Assembly (NCBI RefSeq): GCF_000145215.1
Contig: NC_014392.1
Coordinates: 1,434,001-1,498,000 of the forward strand
DNA: 64,000 bases
From: Caldicellulosiruptor obsidiansis OB47
Lineage (GTDB): Bacteria > Bacillota > Thermoanaerobacteria > Caldicellulosiruptorales > Caldicellulosiruptoraceae
Reading direction: 5' to 3'
The notes beneath the pieces were generated by a model that made no database searches, had not been told where the DNA came from, and was given only the letters and a program-made list of their open reading frames with translations. A program made the position numbers and the translations under genes. Each line of letters starts with the position of its first letter. Within the stretch, counting starts at the first letter, position 1. Positions 45,326 through 54,526 of this stretch are shown one piece after another.

Positions 45326-45683
45326 TTACTGACTTAATTTTTTTTCTAAGTTTTCATTTAGGGTTATTACAATTACTTTTTCACCATTTACTGTGTTCAC
45401 ATCTGAGTAGATGCCCGCAATATCAACATCAATTACCTGTTTTATTAAGTTTGCCAAATCATCTTTTGCATTCTCAAACAAAGTTGCTCTCACCTTTTTG
45501 ATAAGTTCAATGCCTTCCTTAGTTTGTGCAAGCTTTTTTTCTGTAGGACTCAAAAAACCAATTAGTCTTACTACAATAATGTCCTCTGTAATTATAGTTT
45601 TTATTTGTTTTGGTCCTCTGCCCATATACTCTAAACTTGCTTACCGCCTCGCTGATTTTTGCCTCTACCTGCCCCTTGGTCAT
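45326..45683 (-). pseudogene. DUF2294-like protein gene broken by a frameshift
   Basis: Two overlapping frames together match one DUF2294 protein of about 118 residues. The first, from ATG 45683, gives MTKGQVEAKISEAVSKF and then loses similarity. The second, from about 45630, gives YMGRGPKQIKTIITEDIIVVRL and GFLSPTEKKLAQTKEGIELIKKVR and runs to the stop at 45326. Removing one A, or adding back GA of a GAGAG repeat, near 45632 restores one frame. The rest looks undamaged, so this is a recent change or a sequencing error. The family's function is unknown. Confidence 0.75.
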
Positions 45684-45874
45684 TTTGTTTTTATAAAAAC
45701 CATCCCTGCTTTGTTTAACTTCTTTTTTTAGTATAGCAAAATGAAATTTGTATGTCAATATATTTCAATTAAATTTTTCTGTATGTTACTAACCCATTGA
45801 TTATTCTAAATTTTAAAAGCTCGAGCTTATATAAATTGCAAGTTTGACTTTTCCATTATGCACCTTGAGATAAT

Positions 45875-45912
45875 AAAAAAGCAGGGCTGTGTGTTTTTTT
45901 GCACAGCCCTGC
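45875..45912 (-). terminator. Terminator of hcp
   Basis: GCAGGGCTGTG (45881-45891) pairs perfectly with CACAGCCCTGC (45902-45912); the minus strand continues with a run of six T residues. It is 18 bases after the hcp stop. Confidence 0.92.
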
Positions 45913-45929
45913 CTTCCGTCTCACTTTAC

Positions 45930-47111
45930 TTATTTTTTTGACAAAATTTCGTTCAAATCATTCTCTGGGTTTGAAATAGGTTTTATATTGAATCTCTCAA
46001 CAAGTACCTGCAGAATATTTGGTGAAACAAATGCTGGCAGTGATGGACCCAAGTAGATGTTTTTAATACCAAGGAATAGCAGTGTCAAAAGTATCGCTAC
46101 TGCTTTTTGTTCAAACCACGAAAGGACAAGTGTAAGCGGCAATTCATTTACATCAACTCCAAAAGCCTTTGCAAGTTCAATTGCAATGATGATTGCAGAA
46201 TATGCATCGTTGCACTGACCAACATCTAAAAGTCTTGGAAATTCAGCAACTCTACCAAAGTCTTTTTTATTGAATCTATACTTTCCACATGCAAGCGTCA
46301 AAATAAGTGTGTCTTTTGGAGTTTTTTCAGCAAACTCTGTATAGTAGTTTCTACCTGGCTTTGCACCATCGCATCCACCAATTAAGAAGAAATGCTTGAT
46401 CTGACCACTTTTTACAGCCTCAATTATCTTGTTTGCAACACCAAGCACAGTATTGTGAGCAAATCCAACAAGGATTTTCTTTTCTTCTTCGTCTTCCTGC
46501 CAACCACCAAGTTCTAATGCCTTTTGAATAATTGGTGTGAAATCCTTTTTGCCATTTACTTCTTCAATGTGTGCAACACCATCAAACCCGACAACACCCG
46601 TTGTAAATATTCTGTCTTTGTAACTATCGCGTGGTTTTTGTAGACAGTTTGTGGTCATCAAGATACAACCTGGAATGCCGTCAAATTCCTTCTGCTGGTC
46701 TTGCCATGCACCACCATAATTACCAACAAGATGTTTATATTTCTTTAGCTCTGGATAACCATGTGCAGGAAGCATCTCACCGTGTGTATAGATATTTATT
46801 CCTTTTCCTTCTGTTTGCTCTAAAAGTTCTTTTAAGTCTTTCAAATCATGTCCAGAGACAATTATAAATGGTCCTTTTTTCTTGGAAATCAAAACTTCTG
46901 TTGGCTGTGGATGACCAAAAGTCTCAGTGTGAGCTTTGTCCAAAATTTCCATACATCTAAAATTCTTCTTTCCAAGTTCCATACAAAGGTTGTAAAGCTC
47001 ATCTGTTGACAAGTTACTGTCCAGCGTTTTTGCAAGCGCCGTAAAGAAAAAATTGTTCACATCATCATCCTTGTAGCCAAGCCTATATGCATGATGAGCA
47101 TATGCAGCCAT
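45930..47111 (-). CDS. hcp: Hydroxylamine reductase / hybrid cluster protein, C-terminal fragment
   Basis: 393 residues that equal the C-terminal 70% of Hcp. Hybrid-cluster ligands are in place: HGEMLPAHGYPELKKY, ILMTTNCLQKP, the LACGKYRFNK cysteine and VGQCNDAYSAIIIAIELA. By family it reduces nitric oxide or hydroxylamine. It lacks the N-terminal four-cysteine site, which is encoded in the preceding overlapping frame; removing one A from the AAAA run at 47115-47118 joins the two into a normal 550-residue protein. The first codon here is part of the original reading frame and not a true start. Confidence 0.9.
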   Translation of the reverse strand: MAAYAHHAYRLGYKDDDVNNFFFTALAKTLDSNLSTDELYNLCMELGKKNFRCMEILDKAHTETFGHPQPTEVLISKKKGPFIIVSGHDLKDLKELLEQTEGKGINIYTHGEMLPAHGYPELKKYKHLVGNYGGAWQDQQKEFDGIPGCILMTTNCLQKPRDSYKDRIFTTGVVGFDGVAHIEEVNGKKDFTPIIQKALELGGWQEDEEEKKILVGFAHNTVLGVANKIIEAVKSGQIKHFFLIGGCDGAKPGRNYYTEFAEKTPKDTLILTLACGKYRFNKKDFGRVAEFPRLLDVGQCNDAYSAIIIAIELAKAFGVDVNELPLTLVLSWFEQKAVAILLTLLFLGIKNIYLGPSLPAFVSPNILQVLVERFNIKPISNPENDLNEILSKK

Positions 47112-47583
47112 TCCTTTTAAGCCAATAAATAAGGAGCTCTCTTAAAGACCTGATATCCTCATCAATGTCATCTGCCAGAATTCCAACCTTTTTCCCATCT
47201 GTTATCATCTTTTCAACATCTTCTGGTGGTCGATAGTAAACGGCAGCCGGTAGATTATCTAAGTTTGAAATTTGATTTTTTAGATTTTCTTTCACGCTGT
47301 CTGCTTCAAGAATATACCTTACAAATCTTTTCTCATCAAAATTTACATTTGTAAGGGTAGAAAATAGAGCATCCATCATGAATTTGGTTGTACCTTCGTC
47401 AATCTTTTTTCCTTCAGCTAAAATTTTGCTGCCCAAGTATGCAATGCCTTTTAGCTGGTACAAGAGCAAATCCTGAAGTGTAGCAACTCTGCTGTCTTTC
47501 CCACAAACACCTACCTTTGTGCAGCCTTTCCCACCTGCTGTCTGCTCGCATTGGAAACAAAACATATCAGTTTGAATCATCAC
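47083..47583 (-). CDS. hcp: Hydroxylamine reductase / hybrid cluster protein, N-terminal fragment (frameshifted)
   Basis: 166 residues as read. The N-terminal cluster site CFQCEQTAGGKGCTKVGVCGK is intact, and family similarity continues to DIRSLRELLIY. Then the frame gives WLKRNGCICSSCI instead of the expected GLKGMAAYAHHAY, because of an extra A in the run at 47115-47118. AGGAGG lies 9 bases before the GTG at 47583 (an ATG follows directly). The gene is 46 bases downstream of the ferredoxin-like gene, with which it is probably co-transcribed. Confidence 0.9.
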   Translation of the reverse strand: MMIQTDMFCFQCEQTAGGKGCTKVGVCGKDSRVATLQDLLLYQLKGIAYLGSKILAEGKKIDEGTTKFMMDALFSTLTNVNFDEKRFVRYILEADSVKENLKNQISNLDNLPAAVYYRPPEDVEKMITDGKKVGILADDIDEDIRSLRELLIYWLKRNGCICSSCI

Positions 47584-47629
47584 AATATAGCACCTCCTAA
47601 AATATTATCAATTTCTATTTACCCAAAAA

Positions 47630-48364
47630 TTATTCTTTTATACCACCATCGGTGGTAATTGTTACCTCTTGATACGGCAAAATCTTCTGTGCCTGAAGCA
47701 TGGCCTTTTTAACTATGCTTGCAATACCGTTGCAACAAGGGACTTCCATCTTGACAACTGTGATGCTCTTTATGTTATGATTCTGAATAATTTCTAAGAT
47801 TTTTTCATAGTAATATTCAATATTGTCAAGCTTCGGACATCCTATTATTGTCACTTTTCCTTTCATAAAATCTCTGTGGAAAGACGCATATGCATAGGCA
47901 ACACAGTCAGCAGCAATGAGTATATGCGCGTTATCAAAAAACTTTGCATAAGGATTTATTAGATTTAGCTGTACCGGCCAGTTAACAAGTTCAGAAAACT
48001 CTTCTTTGGTCTCTTCTACCTTTTGATTTTTTCCCTCTGAAACTGGATTTGTGCTACTTCTTTCAATTACTCTCTCCTGAGAACCAGGGCACATACATGA
48101 AAACTGCTCACGCTGTTTTTTCTGTTCAAGTCTTTCTTCCACAGCCTTTTCATTGAATGGTTTTGCTTCAGCTTCAACTATCTCAATTGCCCCTGTTGGA
48201 CAAACAGGAAGACAGTTACCAAGTCCGTCACAGTATTCTTCACTGACAAGTTTTGCCTTGCCATTTACAAGCTCAATCGCACCCTCAATACAAGCATTCA
48301 CACACAGTCCGCACCCATTGCACTTTTCCTCGTTGATCTTTACAATTTTTCTTATCATTTTCAA
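47630..48364 (-). CDS. 4Fe-4S ferredoxin-type protein linked to hcp
   Basis: 244 residues. Two cluster motifs are near the N-terminus: CNGCGLCVNACIEGA (about 16-30) and CDGLGNCLPVCPTGA (about 45-60). A linker with CMCPGS near 90 follows. The C-terminal domain (about 130-244) has ILIAADCVAYAYASFH, IIGCPKLDN and KMEVPCCNGI, cysteines that could bind another centre. It likely donates electrons to Hcp. Such two-domain proteins are commonly found beside hcp in anaerobes. It shares a divergent control region with the Crp/Fnr regulator. Confidence 0.88.
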   Translation of the reverse strand: MKMIRKIVKINEEKCNGCGLCVNACIEGAIELVNGKAKLVSEEYCDGLGNCLPVCPTGAIEIVEAEAKPFNEKAVEERLEQKKQREQFSCMCPGSQERVIERSSTNPVSEGKNQKVEETKEEFSELVNWPVQLNLINPYAKFFDNAHILIAADCVAYAYASFHRDFMKGKVTIIGCPKLDNIEYYYEKILEIIQNHNIKSITVVKMEVPCCNGIASIVKKAMLQAQKILPYQEVTITTDGGIKE

Positions 48365-48420
48365 TCATCCCTCTCTGTTTACTTGCAATTATATTTTATA
48401 TGGTTTAGAATATATTTGCG

Positions 48421-48434
48421 GTAACATATGTTAC
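48421..48434. promoter_or_regulatory. Palindromic operator of the Crp/Fnr-hcp divergon
   Basis: GTAACATATGTTAC is a perfect 14-base palindrome in the 105-base divergent space between the ferredoxin-like gene and the regulator. On the minus strand its centre is 30 to 40 bases upstream of TATAAA/TATAAT-like -10 boxes (48388-48400), a class II activator position. The regulator is its likely ligand. Confidence 0.7.
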
Positions 48435-48469
48435 AGTTTTATATGCATTTTAAAGAAGGTGAAAAACAA

Positions 48470-49150
48470 ATGCAGTATGAAAAGGTATGTCAAAGCAAGC
48501 TGTTTAAGATGATGGACCAAAGCGAAATAAAAGAGATATTAGATTCCTTTCATATTCTTAAAAAGGATTTTGAAAAAGACCAGGTAATTGTACTTGAAGG
48601 TGACGAATGTAACTTTATAGGACTTATACTTAGCGGAATGGTCGAAGTGAAGAAAAGCTCTGTCTCAGGTAAAGAATATACCATAACTACATTGTCACAA
48701 GGCGATACGTTTGGTGAAGCTGCCATATTTTCTTCGGCAAACAGTTTTCCTGCGACAATTGTTTCAAAGACTAGAACAGAGGTTATATTTATTCCAAAGC
48801 ATGCCATAATTGAGATGTGCAAAAAGAACGAAAAGTTTTTACACAACTTTTTAAACCTTCTTTCAGATAGAATCCTTCTCTTGAACACTAAACTTAAAGA
48901 AAATACCCTCTCTACTTTGAGACAAAAGATTTGTAATTTTTTAATTGAAGAGTACAAAAAACAAAAAACTACAAAATTAAAACTTAATTTGACAAAGCAA
49001 GAGCTTGCTAAAATTTTTAATGTGCAAAGGCCTTCACTTTCAAGAGAGCTTATAAAAATGAAAGAAGATGGACTAATTGATTTTTGGGGAAAAGAGATCT
49101 GGATCAAAAATTTAGAAAAGATAGAGGATTATCTTTACGAAGATGCATAA
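48470..49150 (+). CDS. Crp/Fnr family transcriptional regulator (HcpR-like)
   Basis: 226 residues from ATG 48470 (MQYEKVCQSKLF), with AAGGTG upstream; a longer frame to 48428 overlaps the operator. The cyclic-nucleotide-binding-like beta-roll (about 30-125) contains LSQGDTFGEAAIFSSANSFPA. The C-terminal winged helix has LTKQELAKIFNVQRPSLSRELIKMKEDGLI, a typical Crp recognition helix. There is no N-terminal Fnr cysteine cluster. By context with hcp it should sense nitrosative stress, as HcpR does. Confidence 0.85.
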   Translation: MQYEKVCQSKLFKMMDQSEIKEILDSFHILKKDFEKDQVIVLEGDECNFIGLILSGMVEVKKSSVSGKEYTITTLSQGDTFGEAAIFSSANSFPATIVSKTRTEVIFIPKHAIIEMCKKNEKFLHNFLNLLSDRILLLNTKLKENTLSTLRQKICNFLIEEYKKQKTTKLKLNLTKQELAKIFNVQRPSLSRELIKMKEDGLIDFWGKEIWIKNLEKIEDYLYEDA

Positions 49151-49188
49151 AAGGCTGGGCTATTTACCCAGCCTTATTGATTTTTATT
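49151..49188 (+). terminator. Terminator of the Crp/Fnr regulator gene
   Basis: AAGGCTGGG (49151-49159) and CCCAGCCTT (49167-49175) form a perfect 9-bp stem followed by ATTGATTTTTATT on the plus strand. It overlaps the end of the convergent ftsY. Confidence 0.8.
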
Positions 49189-50092
49189 AGTTTTCAAAAA
49201 GAGCATCTACAAATTCTTTTGCGTTAAAATACTGAAGATCATCTATCTTTTCACCCACACCTACAAACTTTACCGGAATCTTGAGCTCATCACAGATGGA
49301 AATTACGATACCACCTTTTGCTGTACCATCAAGCTTTGTAAGTACAATTCCAGAAATATTGACTGCCTGGTTAAATTCTTTTGCTTGATTTAGCGCATTT
49401 TGACCGGTTGTTGCATCAATTACAAGCAAAGTCTCCTTGTTGGCTTCTGGCATTTGCTGATTTATCACCCGGTTAATCTTTTTTAGCTCCTCAATCAAGT
49501 TTTTCTTGGTATGAAGTCTTCCAGCCGTGTCTACTATTAAAACATCAGCTTTTCTTGCCCTCATTGCTTGGATACCATCGAACACAACAGCTGCCGGGTC
49601 TGCACCTTCCACATGCTTTATAATGTCACACCCAACCCTTTTTGCCCAAATCTCAAGCTGTTCTGCAGCTGCTGCTCTAAATGTGTCTGCTGCCACAATT
49701 AAAACCTTTTTACCATTTGATTTTAAAAGATTTGCAATTTTACCTATGGATGTTGTCTTACCCACACCGTTTACGCCAACCATCAGGATTATGAGGGGAT
49801 ACTCTTCATTTAATTTGTTTTCAAGATCAATAATATTGAGCATCTCTTCTTTTAAAATTTCTTTTATAGCCTGGCTATCAGAAATTTTTTCTTTCTTAAC
49901 TCTTTCTTTAAGATTTTCTATTATTTTTTGAGATGTTTTAACACCAACATCTGAGAGTACCAAAATCTCTTCAAGTTCTTCAAAAAGTTCATCGTCTACT
50001 TGCTTGAATGATTTTAATAAGCTTTCGACTTTTTCAGTAAAATTCTTTTTGGTCTTTGAAAGACCTTCTCTAAGTCTATCAAAAAATCCCAT
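49187..50092 (-). CDS. ftsY: Signal recognition particle receptor FtsY
   Basis: 301 residues, a short FtsY with a minimal N-terminal region. The NG domain shows MVGVNGVGKTTSIGKIANLL near 107, DTFRAAAAEQLEIWA, VDTAGRLHTKKNLIEEL near 190 and TKLDGTAKGG near 250. It is a GTPase that receives ribosome-SRP complexes at the membrane. It follows smc after 6 bases, the conserved smc-ftsY order. Confidence 0.97.
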   Translation of the reverse strand: MGFFDRLREGLSKTKKNFTEKVESLLKSFKQVDDELFEELEEILVLSDVGVKTSQKIIENLKERVKKEKISDSQAIKEILKEEMLNIIDLENKLNEEYPLIILMVGVNGVGKTTSIGKIANLLKSNGKKVLIVAADTFRAAAAEQLEIWAKRVGCDIIKHVEGADPAAVVFDGIQAMRARKADVLIVDTAGRLHTKKNLIEELKKINRVINQQMPEANKETLLVIDATTGQNALNQAKEFNQAVNISGIVLTKLDGTAKGGIVISICDELKIPVKFVGVGEKIDDLQYFNAKEFVDALFEN

Positions 50093-50098
50093 CTTCTA

Positions 50099-53000
50099 TC
50101 ATCCTTTCTGTATTTTTTCTATATTCAACGATAAAATTTTTGAAACACCGCGCTCTTCCATTGTAACACCATATAGAATGTCGGCAATTTCCATTGTGGG
50201 TTTTCTGTGGGTAACAATAATGATTTGGCTCTGGCTATTTAAATTCTTTATATACTGGGCAAACCTTTGAACATTTGCCTCATCCAAGCTTGAATCTATC
50301 TCGTCTAATATGCACAAAAGAGAACCTTTAAACGTCAAAAAGGCAAACAAAAGTGCAATTGCTACTAAAGCCTTTTCTCCACCCGAAAGAAGATTTATAT
50401 TTTGGAGTTTTTTGCCTGGAGGCTTAACATCAATATCTACACCAAGTTCTCCATCCTGACCTATGAGCTTTAAATCACAACTTCCTCCGCCAAAAAGTTC
50501 AAAAAATATCTCAGAAAACAAACTCTTTATTTTTTCAAAGTTTTCTAAAAATATCTCTTTCATATTTTTTTCAAGATGACTAATAAGTCTTTTTAACTCA
50601 TCTGTTGTCTTTTGCAAATCTTCAATCTGTTTTTGCAAAAATTGCATTCTTTCCTGTAGTCTTTTCTCCTGATCGATTGAATATAACTTTACTTCCCCCA
50701 GTTCAGAAAGCGCTGCTGTGCACCTTTCAAGCTCATCTTCCTTCTCTTTTGACCAAAAAATTTCTCTATTTGAAGTATGGATTTCTTCATTAAATGTTTC
50801 AAAATATTTTTCTTTTATATTCTTCATGTAGTTTTCATGATCATGCTTTTCAAGAGCAATTTGTCCAAGTTTTTTTTCTATCTCTTGAATTTTACTTAAA
50901 GTTTCACTTAACCTTTTTTGTTCAGAATTGTATCGCTCAGAAAGTTCTAAATAATCTTTGTCAAACGACTGTAAACTGCTCTTAAACTCTTCTACCTTTT
51001 TCTTTTTCTCCTCAATCTCTGCAGAAGTGTGATAAATCTGTTCCTCAATATCTTTTATCTCCTTTTCACATTTTTCTTTTTCATTAAAACAACGTATTTT
51101 TCTATTTTCCACTTCAGCCATGCTGTAGCTCTGAGTTTCAAGCTTATGGTTCAATATAGAAATTTCTGCTTCAATTTTGTTCTTATCTTCTATCGCTTTA
51201 GTAAATTTACTATCCAAAATATTATAATCTTCTTTTAGTTTGTTCAAGACAGTTTTAAGATTTGAGGTATCTTTTTCCAATTCTTCTTTTGATTTCTTTA
51301 GACTTTTTAAATTTTCCTGCGAAGACTTTATGTCATATTCAAGTGTTATGAGTTGCTCAAATATCAAATTCTTTTCGTTTTCTAAAGCATCTTTGTTTTG
51401 GGCAAGCTGTTTTATTTTGTAGTCATACATATCAATTTCTCTTTCAAGCTCATTCATTTTCGACAATAAATCATTTAAGTTTTCTTCCGCTTCTTGCTTC
51501 GCAGTTTTCAGATCATACAATACTTTGCTACTTTCTACAATCAATTTATCCATTTCCTCAAGCTTGGACAAAAGGTTCTTGACATCTACTTCCAACTCTT
51601 CTTTTTCCACTTTCCTTCCCAGAAGAGAAAAATCAGCTTTCTTCTCACCACCAACAAAAACTCCACCGGGAGAAATCAGCTCTCCCGAAAGTGTAACACA
51701 CCTTGCCTTATATCCTACCTTTTTTTGATATTCTATAGCTTTGTCAATAGTATCAAAAACTAAGGTACGACCAAGTAAAAATTCTACTACCTTTCTCAAT
51801 TCGTCATTTACATCAACGAACTCATCTGCAAAGCCCAAAAAACCATCTGCATTAATATCTTCTTTTTGAGCCAAAACCGAAATAACATCAACCGGAATAA
51901 TTGTAACCTTACCAAGTTTTTCGTTTTTTGCTATCTCTATTATTCTTTTTGCATCATCTTCATTTTTCACAACAAGGTGTTGCAAAGAAGTGCTCAGTGC
52001 TGTTTCAATAGCTTTTAAATACTCTCTTTTAACAGATATCAAACTTCCCACTGTTCCATACAGGCAAATGGGAAGATTTTTTACTCGTTTGAAAATTTCC
52101 TTGATTGTTTTGCTGTATCCTTCATAACTTTCTTCCATCATTCTTAAAACACTTAATCTTTCCTGCTTTTTTATCAGCTGTTTTGAAAGATCATCTACTA
52201 AATTTCTGATGTTGGCAAGATGACCCTCTTTTTCTGATATCTGCTGGTTTAAATCTTCAAGTAAAATAACAAGCTTTTTCCTTTCATTATCTAATTCCAT
52301 AAGTTTTGATTTTTTTGTATCTTGTGCAACAGTCAATTTTTCAAGTTCACTTAAAATAGCATTTGTCTGCTCAATTATTTTCTCTTTTCTATTTTCTAAA
52401 GTAGTCGACAAATGCAAAATCCCATTTAATTTTTGGTTAAACTTTTCTATCTGGGATATGCATTCAATTAACTCAGTTTCTTTCTTTTGGATTTCTACTT
52501 CTACTTCTGTAATATTTTCTTTTAAAGCTGCAATCTGCTTTTGTAATTTTGTATGAACTTCTAAAATACTTCTATGCTCTTCTTCTTTTTCGGAAATACC
52601 TTTTTGTAATTCCTCAATGCTCTTTTTTAATTCCTCCTTTTGCCTCTCAAGCTGTAAAATCTGACTTGATAAATCCTCCTTAAGTTGCTGCTTGTTTTCA
52701 AGCTGCTTTTTTAGAAATTTCAGGTGAGTAGTAGCCTCTGTAAGTTCATTTTTTATATCATTATAAGATAGTTTTGTTTGTTCTATATGCTTATTTAGCA
52801 TATCCATTTGCAACTTGCTTTGATTTATACTTTCTTCAAATTCTTTTCTTAAGTGTACAAACTTTTCAAGTTCTTCATTTAATTGCTTTTCTTTAAAGAG
52901 CAAATCATTATATCTTCTGCCTGTCAAGTTATACTCATAAACATACTTTTCTTTTTTCAAACTCTGAAGTTTTTGATTTATTTGAAGATATATCTTTGCT

Positions 53001-53632
53001 TTTTGCACATCAGGCTTAATTTCCTCCAGCTGTGTGCTCAGTTCAAACATTACATCTTGAAGTCTTTGAATGTTCTCCTCTGTGGTTTTAAGCTTTCTTT
53101 CTGTTTCTTCTTTTCTGTACTTATACTTTGTAATTCCACACGCTTCTTCAAAAATCCTATACCTCTCAACAGGCCTCGCATTTATTATTTCGTCAACCTT
53201 ACCTTGAGATATAACAGAATATCCGTCTTTTCCCAGCCCGGAGTCAAGAAAAAGTTCATATACATCTTTCAATCTGCAAGGAGTTTTGTTTATAAAAAAT
53301 TCGCTCTCACCACTTCTAAAAAGCCTTCTTGTTATCACAACTTCTTGATAATCAATGGGAAGAATCCCGTTTGAGTTATCAAAACATATAGAAACCTCAG
53401 CAAAACCCTGAGATTTTCTTTTTTCTGTGCCGGCAAAAATAAGGTCTTCTTGTTTTGCTGCACGCAAAATTTTTAAACTCTGCTCGCCCAAAGCCCACCT
53501 TATTGCATCAGTAATATTGCTCTTTCCACATCCATTAGGTCCAACAATAGCTGTAATTCCTTTTTGAAGTTCAATTCTTGTTTTTTCGCAAAAAGACTTA
53601 AAACCATAGATTTCAAGCCATTTTATGTACAT
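50099..53632 (-). CDS. smc: Chromosome segregation protein SMC
   Basis: 1177 residues. Walker A is GPNGCGKSNITDAIRWALGE near 32-51. Two long coiled coils (about 170-500 and 670-1000) flank the hinge (about 510-660; GYKARCVTLSGELISPGG). The signature LLSGGEKALVAIALLFAF and Walker B LCILDEIDSSLDEAN are near 1080-1115. SMC with ScpA/B condenses and segregates the chromosome. It is co-directional with ftsY. The upstream region to 53806 holds no gene. Confidence 0.97.
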   Translation of the reverse strand: MYIKWLEIYGFKSFCEKTRIELQKGITAIVGPNGCGKSNITDAIRWALGEQSLKILRAAKQEDLIFAGTEKRKSQGFAEVSICFDNSNGILPIDYQEVVITRRLFRSGESEFFINKTPCRLKDVYELFLDSGLGKDGYSVISQGKVDEIINARPVERYRIFEEACGITKYKYRKEETERKLKTTEENIQRLQDVMFELSTQLEEIKPDVQKAKIYLQINQKLQSLKKEKYVYEYNLTGRRYNDLLFKEKQLNEELEKFVHLRKEFEESINQSKLQMDMLNKHIEQTKLSYNDIKNELTEATTHLKFLKKQLENKQQLKEDLSSQILQLERQKEELKKSIEELQKGISEKEEEHRSILEVHTKLQKQIAALKENITEVEVEIQKKETELIECISQIEKFNQKLNGILHLSTTLENRKEKIIEQTNAILSELEKLTVAQDTKKSKLMELDNERKKLVILLEDLNQQISEKEGHLANIRNLVDDLSKQLIKKQERLSVLRMMEESYEGYSKTIKEIFKRVKNLPICLYGTVGSLISVKREYLKAIETALSTSLQHLVVKNEDDAKRIIEIAKNEKLGKVTIIPVDVISVLAQKEDINADGFLGFADEFVDVNDELRKVVEFLLGRTLVFDTIDKAIEYQKKVGYKARCVTLSGELISPGGVFVGGEKKADFSLLGRKVEKEELEVDVKNLLSKLEEMDKLIVESSKVLYDLKTAKQEAEENLNDLLSKMNELEREIDMYDYKIKQLAQNKDALENEKNLIFEQLITLEYDIKSSQENLKSLKKSKEELEKDTSNLKTVLNKLKEDYNILDSKFTKAIEDKNKIEAEISILNHKLETQSYSMAEVENRKIRCFNEKEKCEKEIKDIEEQIYHTSAEIEEKKKKVEEFKSSLQSFDKDYLELSERYNSEQKRLSETLSKIQEIEKKLGQIALEKHDHENYMKNIKEKYFETFNEEIHTSNREIFWSKEKEDELERCTAALSELGEVKLYSIDQEKRLQERMQFLQKQIEDLQKTTDELKRLISHLEKNMKEIFLENFEKIKSLFSEIFFELFGGGSCDLKLIGQDGELGVDIDVKPPGKKLQNINLLSGGEKALVAIALLFAFLTFKGSLLCILDEIDSSLDEANVQRFAQYIKNLNSQSQIIIVTHRKPTMEIADILYGVTMEERGVSKILSLNIEKIQKG

Positions 53633-53729
53633 CCCAGATCTTCCCCCATAAAGATTAAAACAACAATTATTTTAGCAAAAATATAGGGATAATTCTACAT
53701 TACTGTTCAAAACAATTATTTAAGATAAA

Positions 53730-53770
53730 CTAAAAGAGGCTATCCACTTGTCTTTTTTGGATAGCCCCTC
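53730..53770 (-). terminator. Terminator of the exported unknown protein gene
   Basis: GGCTATCC and GGATAGCC (about 53738-53745 and 53759-53766) pair perfectly. The minus strand continues CTCTTTTAGTTT, a short T-rich tract. It lies about 40 bases after the stop codon. The remaining stretch to smc is AT-rich and probably holds the smc promoter, but no clear boxes stand out. Confidence 0.65.
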
Positions 53771-53806
53771 TCAATTTTTATATTAAATATTATATTTTTG
53801 TAATTT

Positions 53807-54526
53807 TTAGGGCTCATACCCAGGGAGAAAATTGAAAGTTTCTGAAGTTATTTTCCACTCTCCGTTTTCTTTTGTTAAGTTGAAACCATACCGTTCACCA
53901 AATTTTACTTTATACTCACGTATTTTTTTTGGTAATTTCTCAGCTTTTTCGATATACCTTTTCTGTTCTTCAGGTGACATTTTATAACCTTTAGCATTAC
54001 TTATTTCATTCAATTCAGAAGGTGGTATTTTATCACTATCAAAAGCCAAACCTACAGATTTATATTCACCAAATACGTCTACAACAACTGTTGCTTTGTC
54101 TCCATCGATTTTTATTTCTAAAAATTTTATATCGGTCATTTTGTGTTCAACAGGTTTAAATGAAGAGGGATATGCATCAGCAAGTACAGCATTCTTATAA
54201 ACTTCCAATCTATTTGCCATCCAGCCGTATTTATTACTATAATACTTTTCACATGCTTGAGAAATTTCCTTTAATTTTTTATTAACAACTTCTTGAGGAA
54301 TCTGTATGTCAGGGGATTTTGTATATTCTGCAGGATAGCAAAGCATTTCCTTTTCTAACTCTAAAGCCCCTATTACTGTTTTCTTTATTTCCTGTTCATT
54401 ATCTAATTGTTGATTACTTTTTACATTAATAGCAATAATTATTGTGCTGCACAAAATCAGTATTGTTATTAAAGAAATAATTAAAGAGAAAATTTTCCTA
54501 TCATTCACTTTCAACACCTCTCTCAT
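53807..54526 (-). CDS. Exported or membrane-anchored protein of unknown function
   Basis: 239 residues. Residues 12-35 form a single hydrophobic anchor (IISLITILILCSTIIIAINV). The rest is soluble, with a C-terminal part ending in ITSETFNFLPGYEP and lines such as GDKATVVVDVFGEY that suggest an NTF2-like or cystatin-like fold in the style of lipid-exposed Firmicute proteins. No lipobox is present. I recognise no family. It is monocistronic between its own terminator and the spoVS terminator. Confidence 0.65.
   Translation of the reverse strand: MREVLKVNDRKIFSLIISLITILILCSTIIIAINVKSNQQLDNEQEIKKTVIGALELEKEMLCYPAEYTKSPDIQIPQEVVNKKLKEISQACEKYYSNKYGWMANRLEVYKNAVLADAYPSSFKPVEHKMTDIKFLEIKIDGDKATVVVDVFGEYKSVGLAFDSDKIPPSELNEISNAKGYKMSPEEQKRYIEKAEKLPKKIREYKVKFGERYGFNLTKENGEWKITSETFNFLPGYEP

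Noticed and set aside
51494..51763. Plus-strand ORFs inside smc and similar frames opposite other large genes
   Set aside because: They are complementary frames of conserved coding sequence with no ribosome-binding sites.
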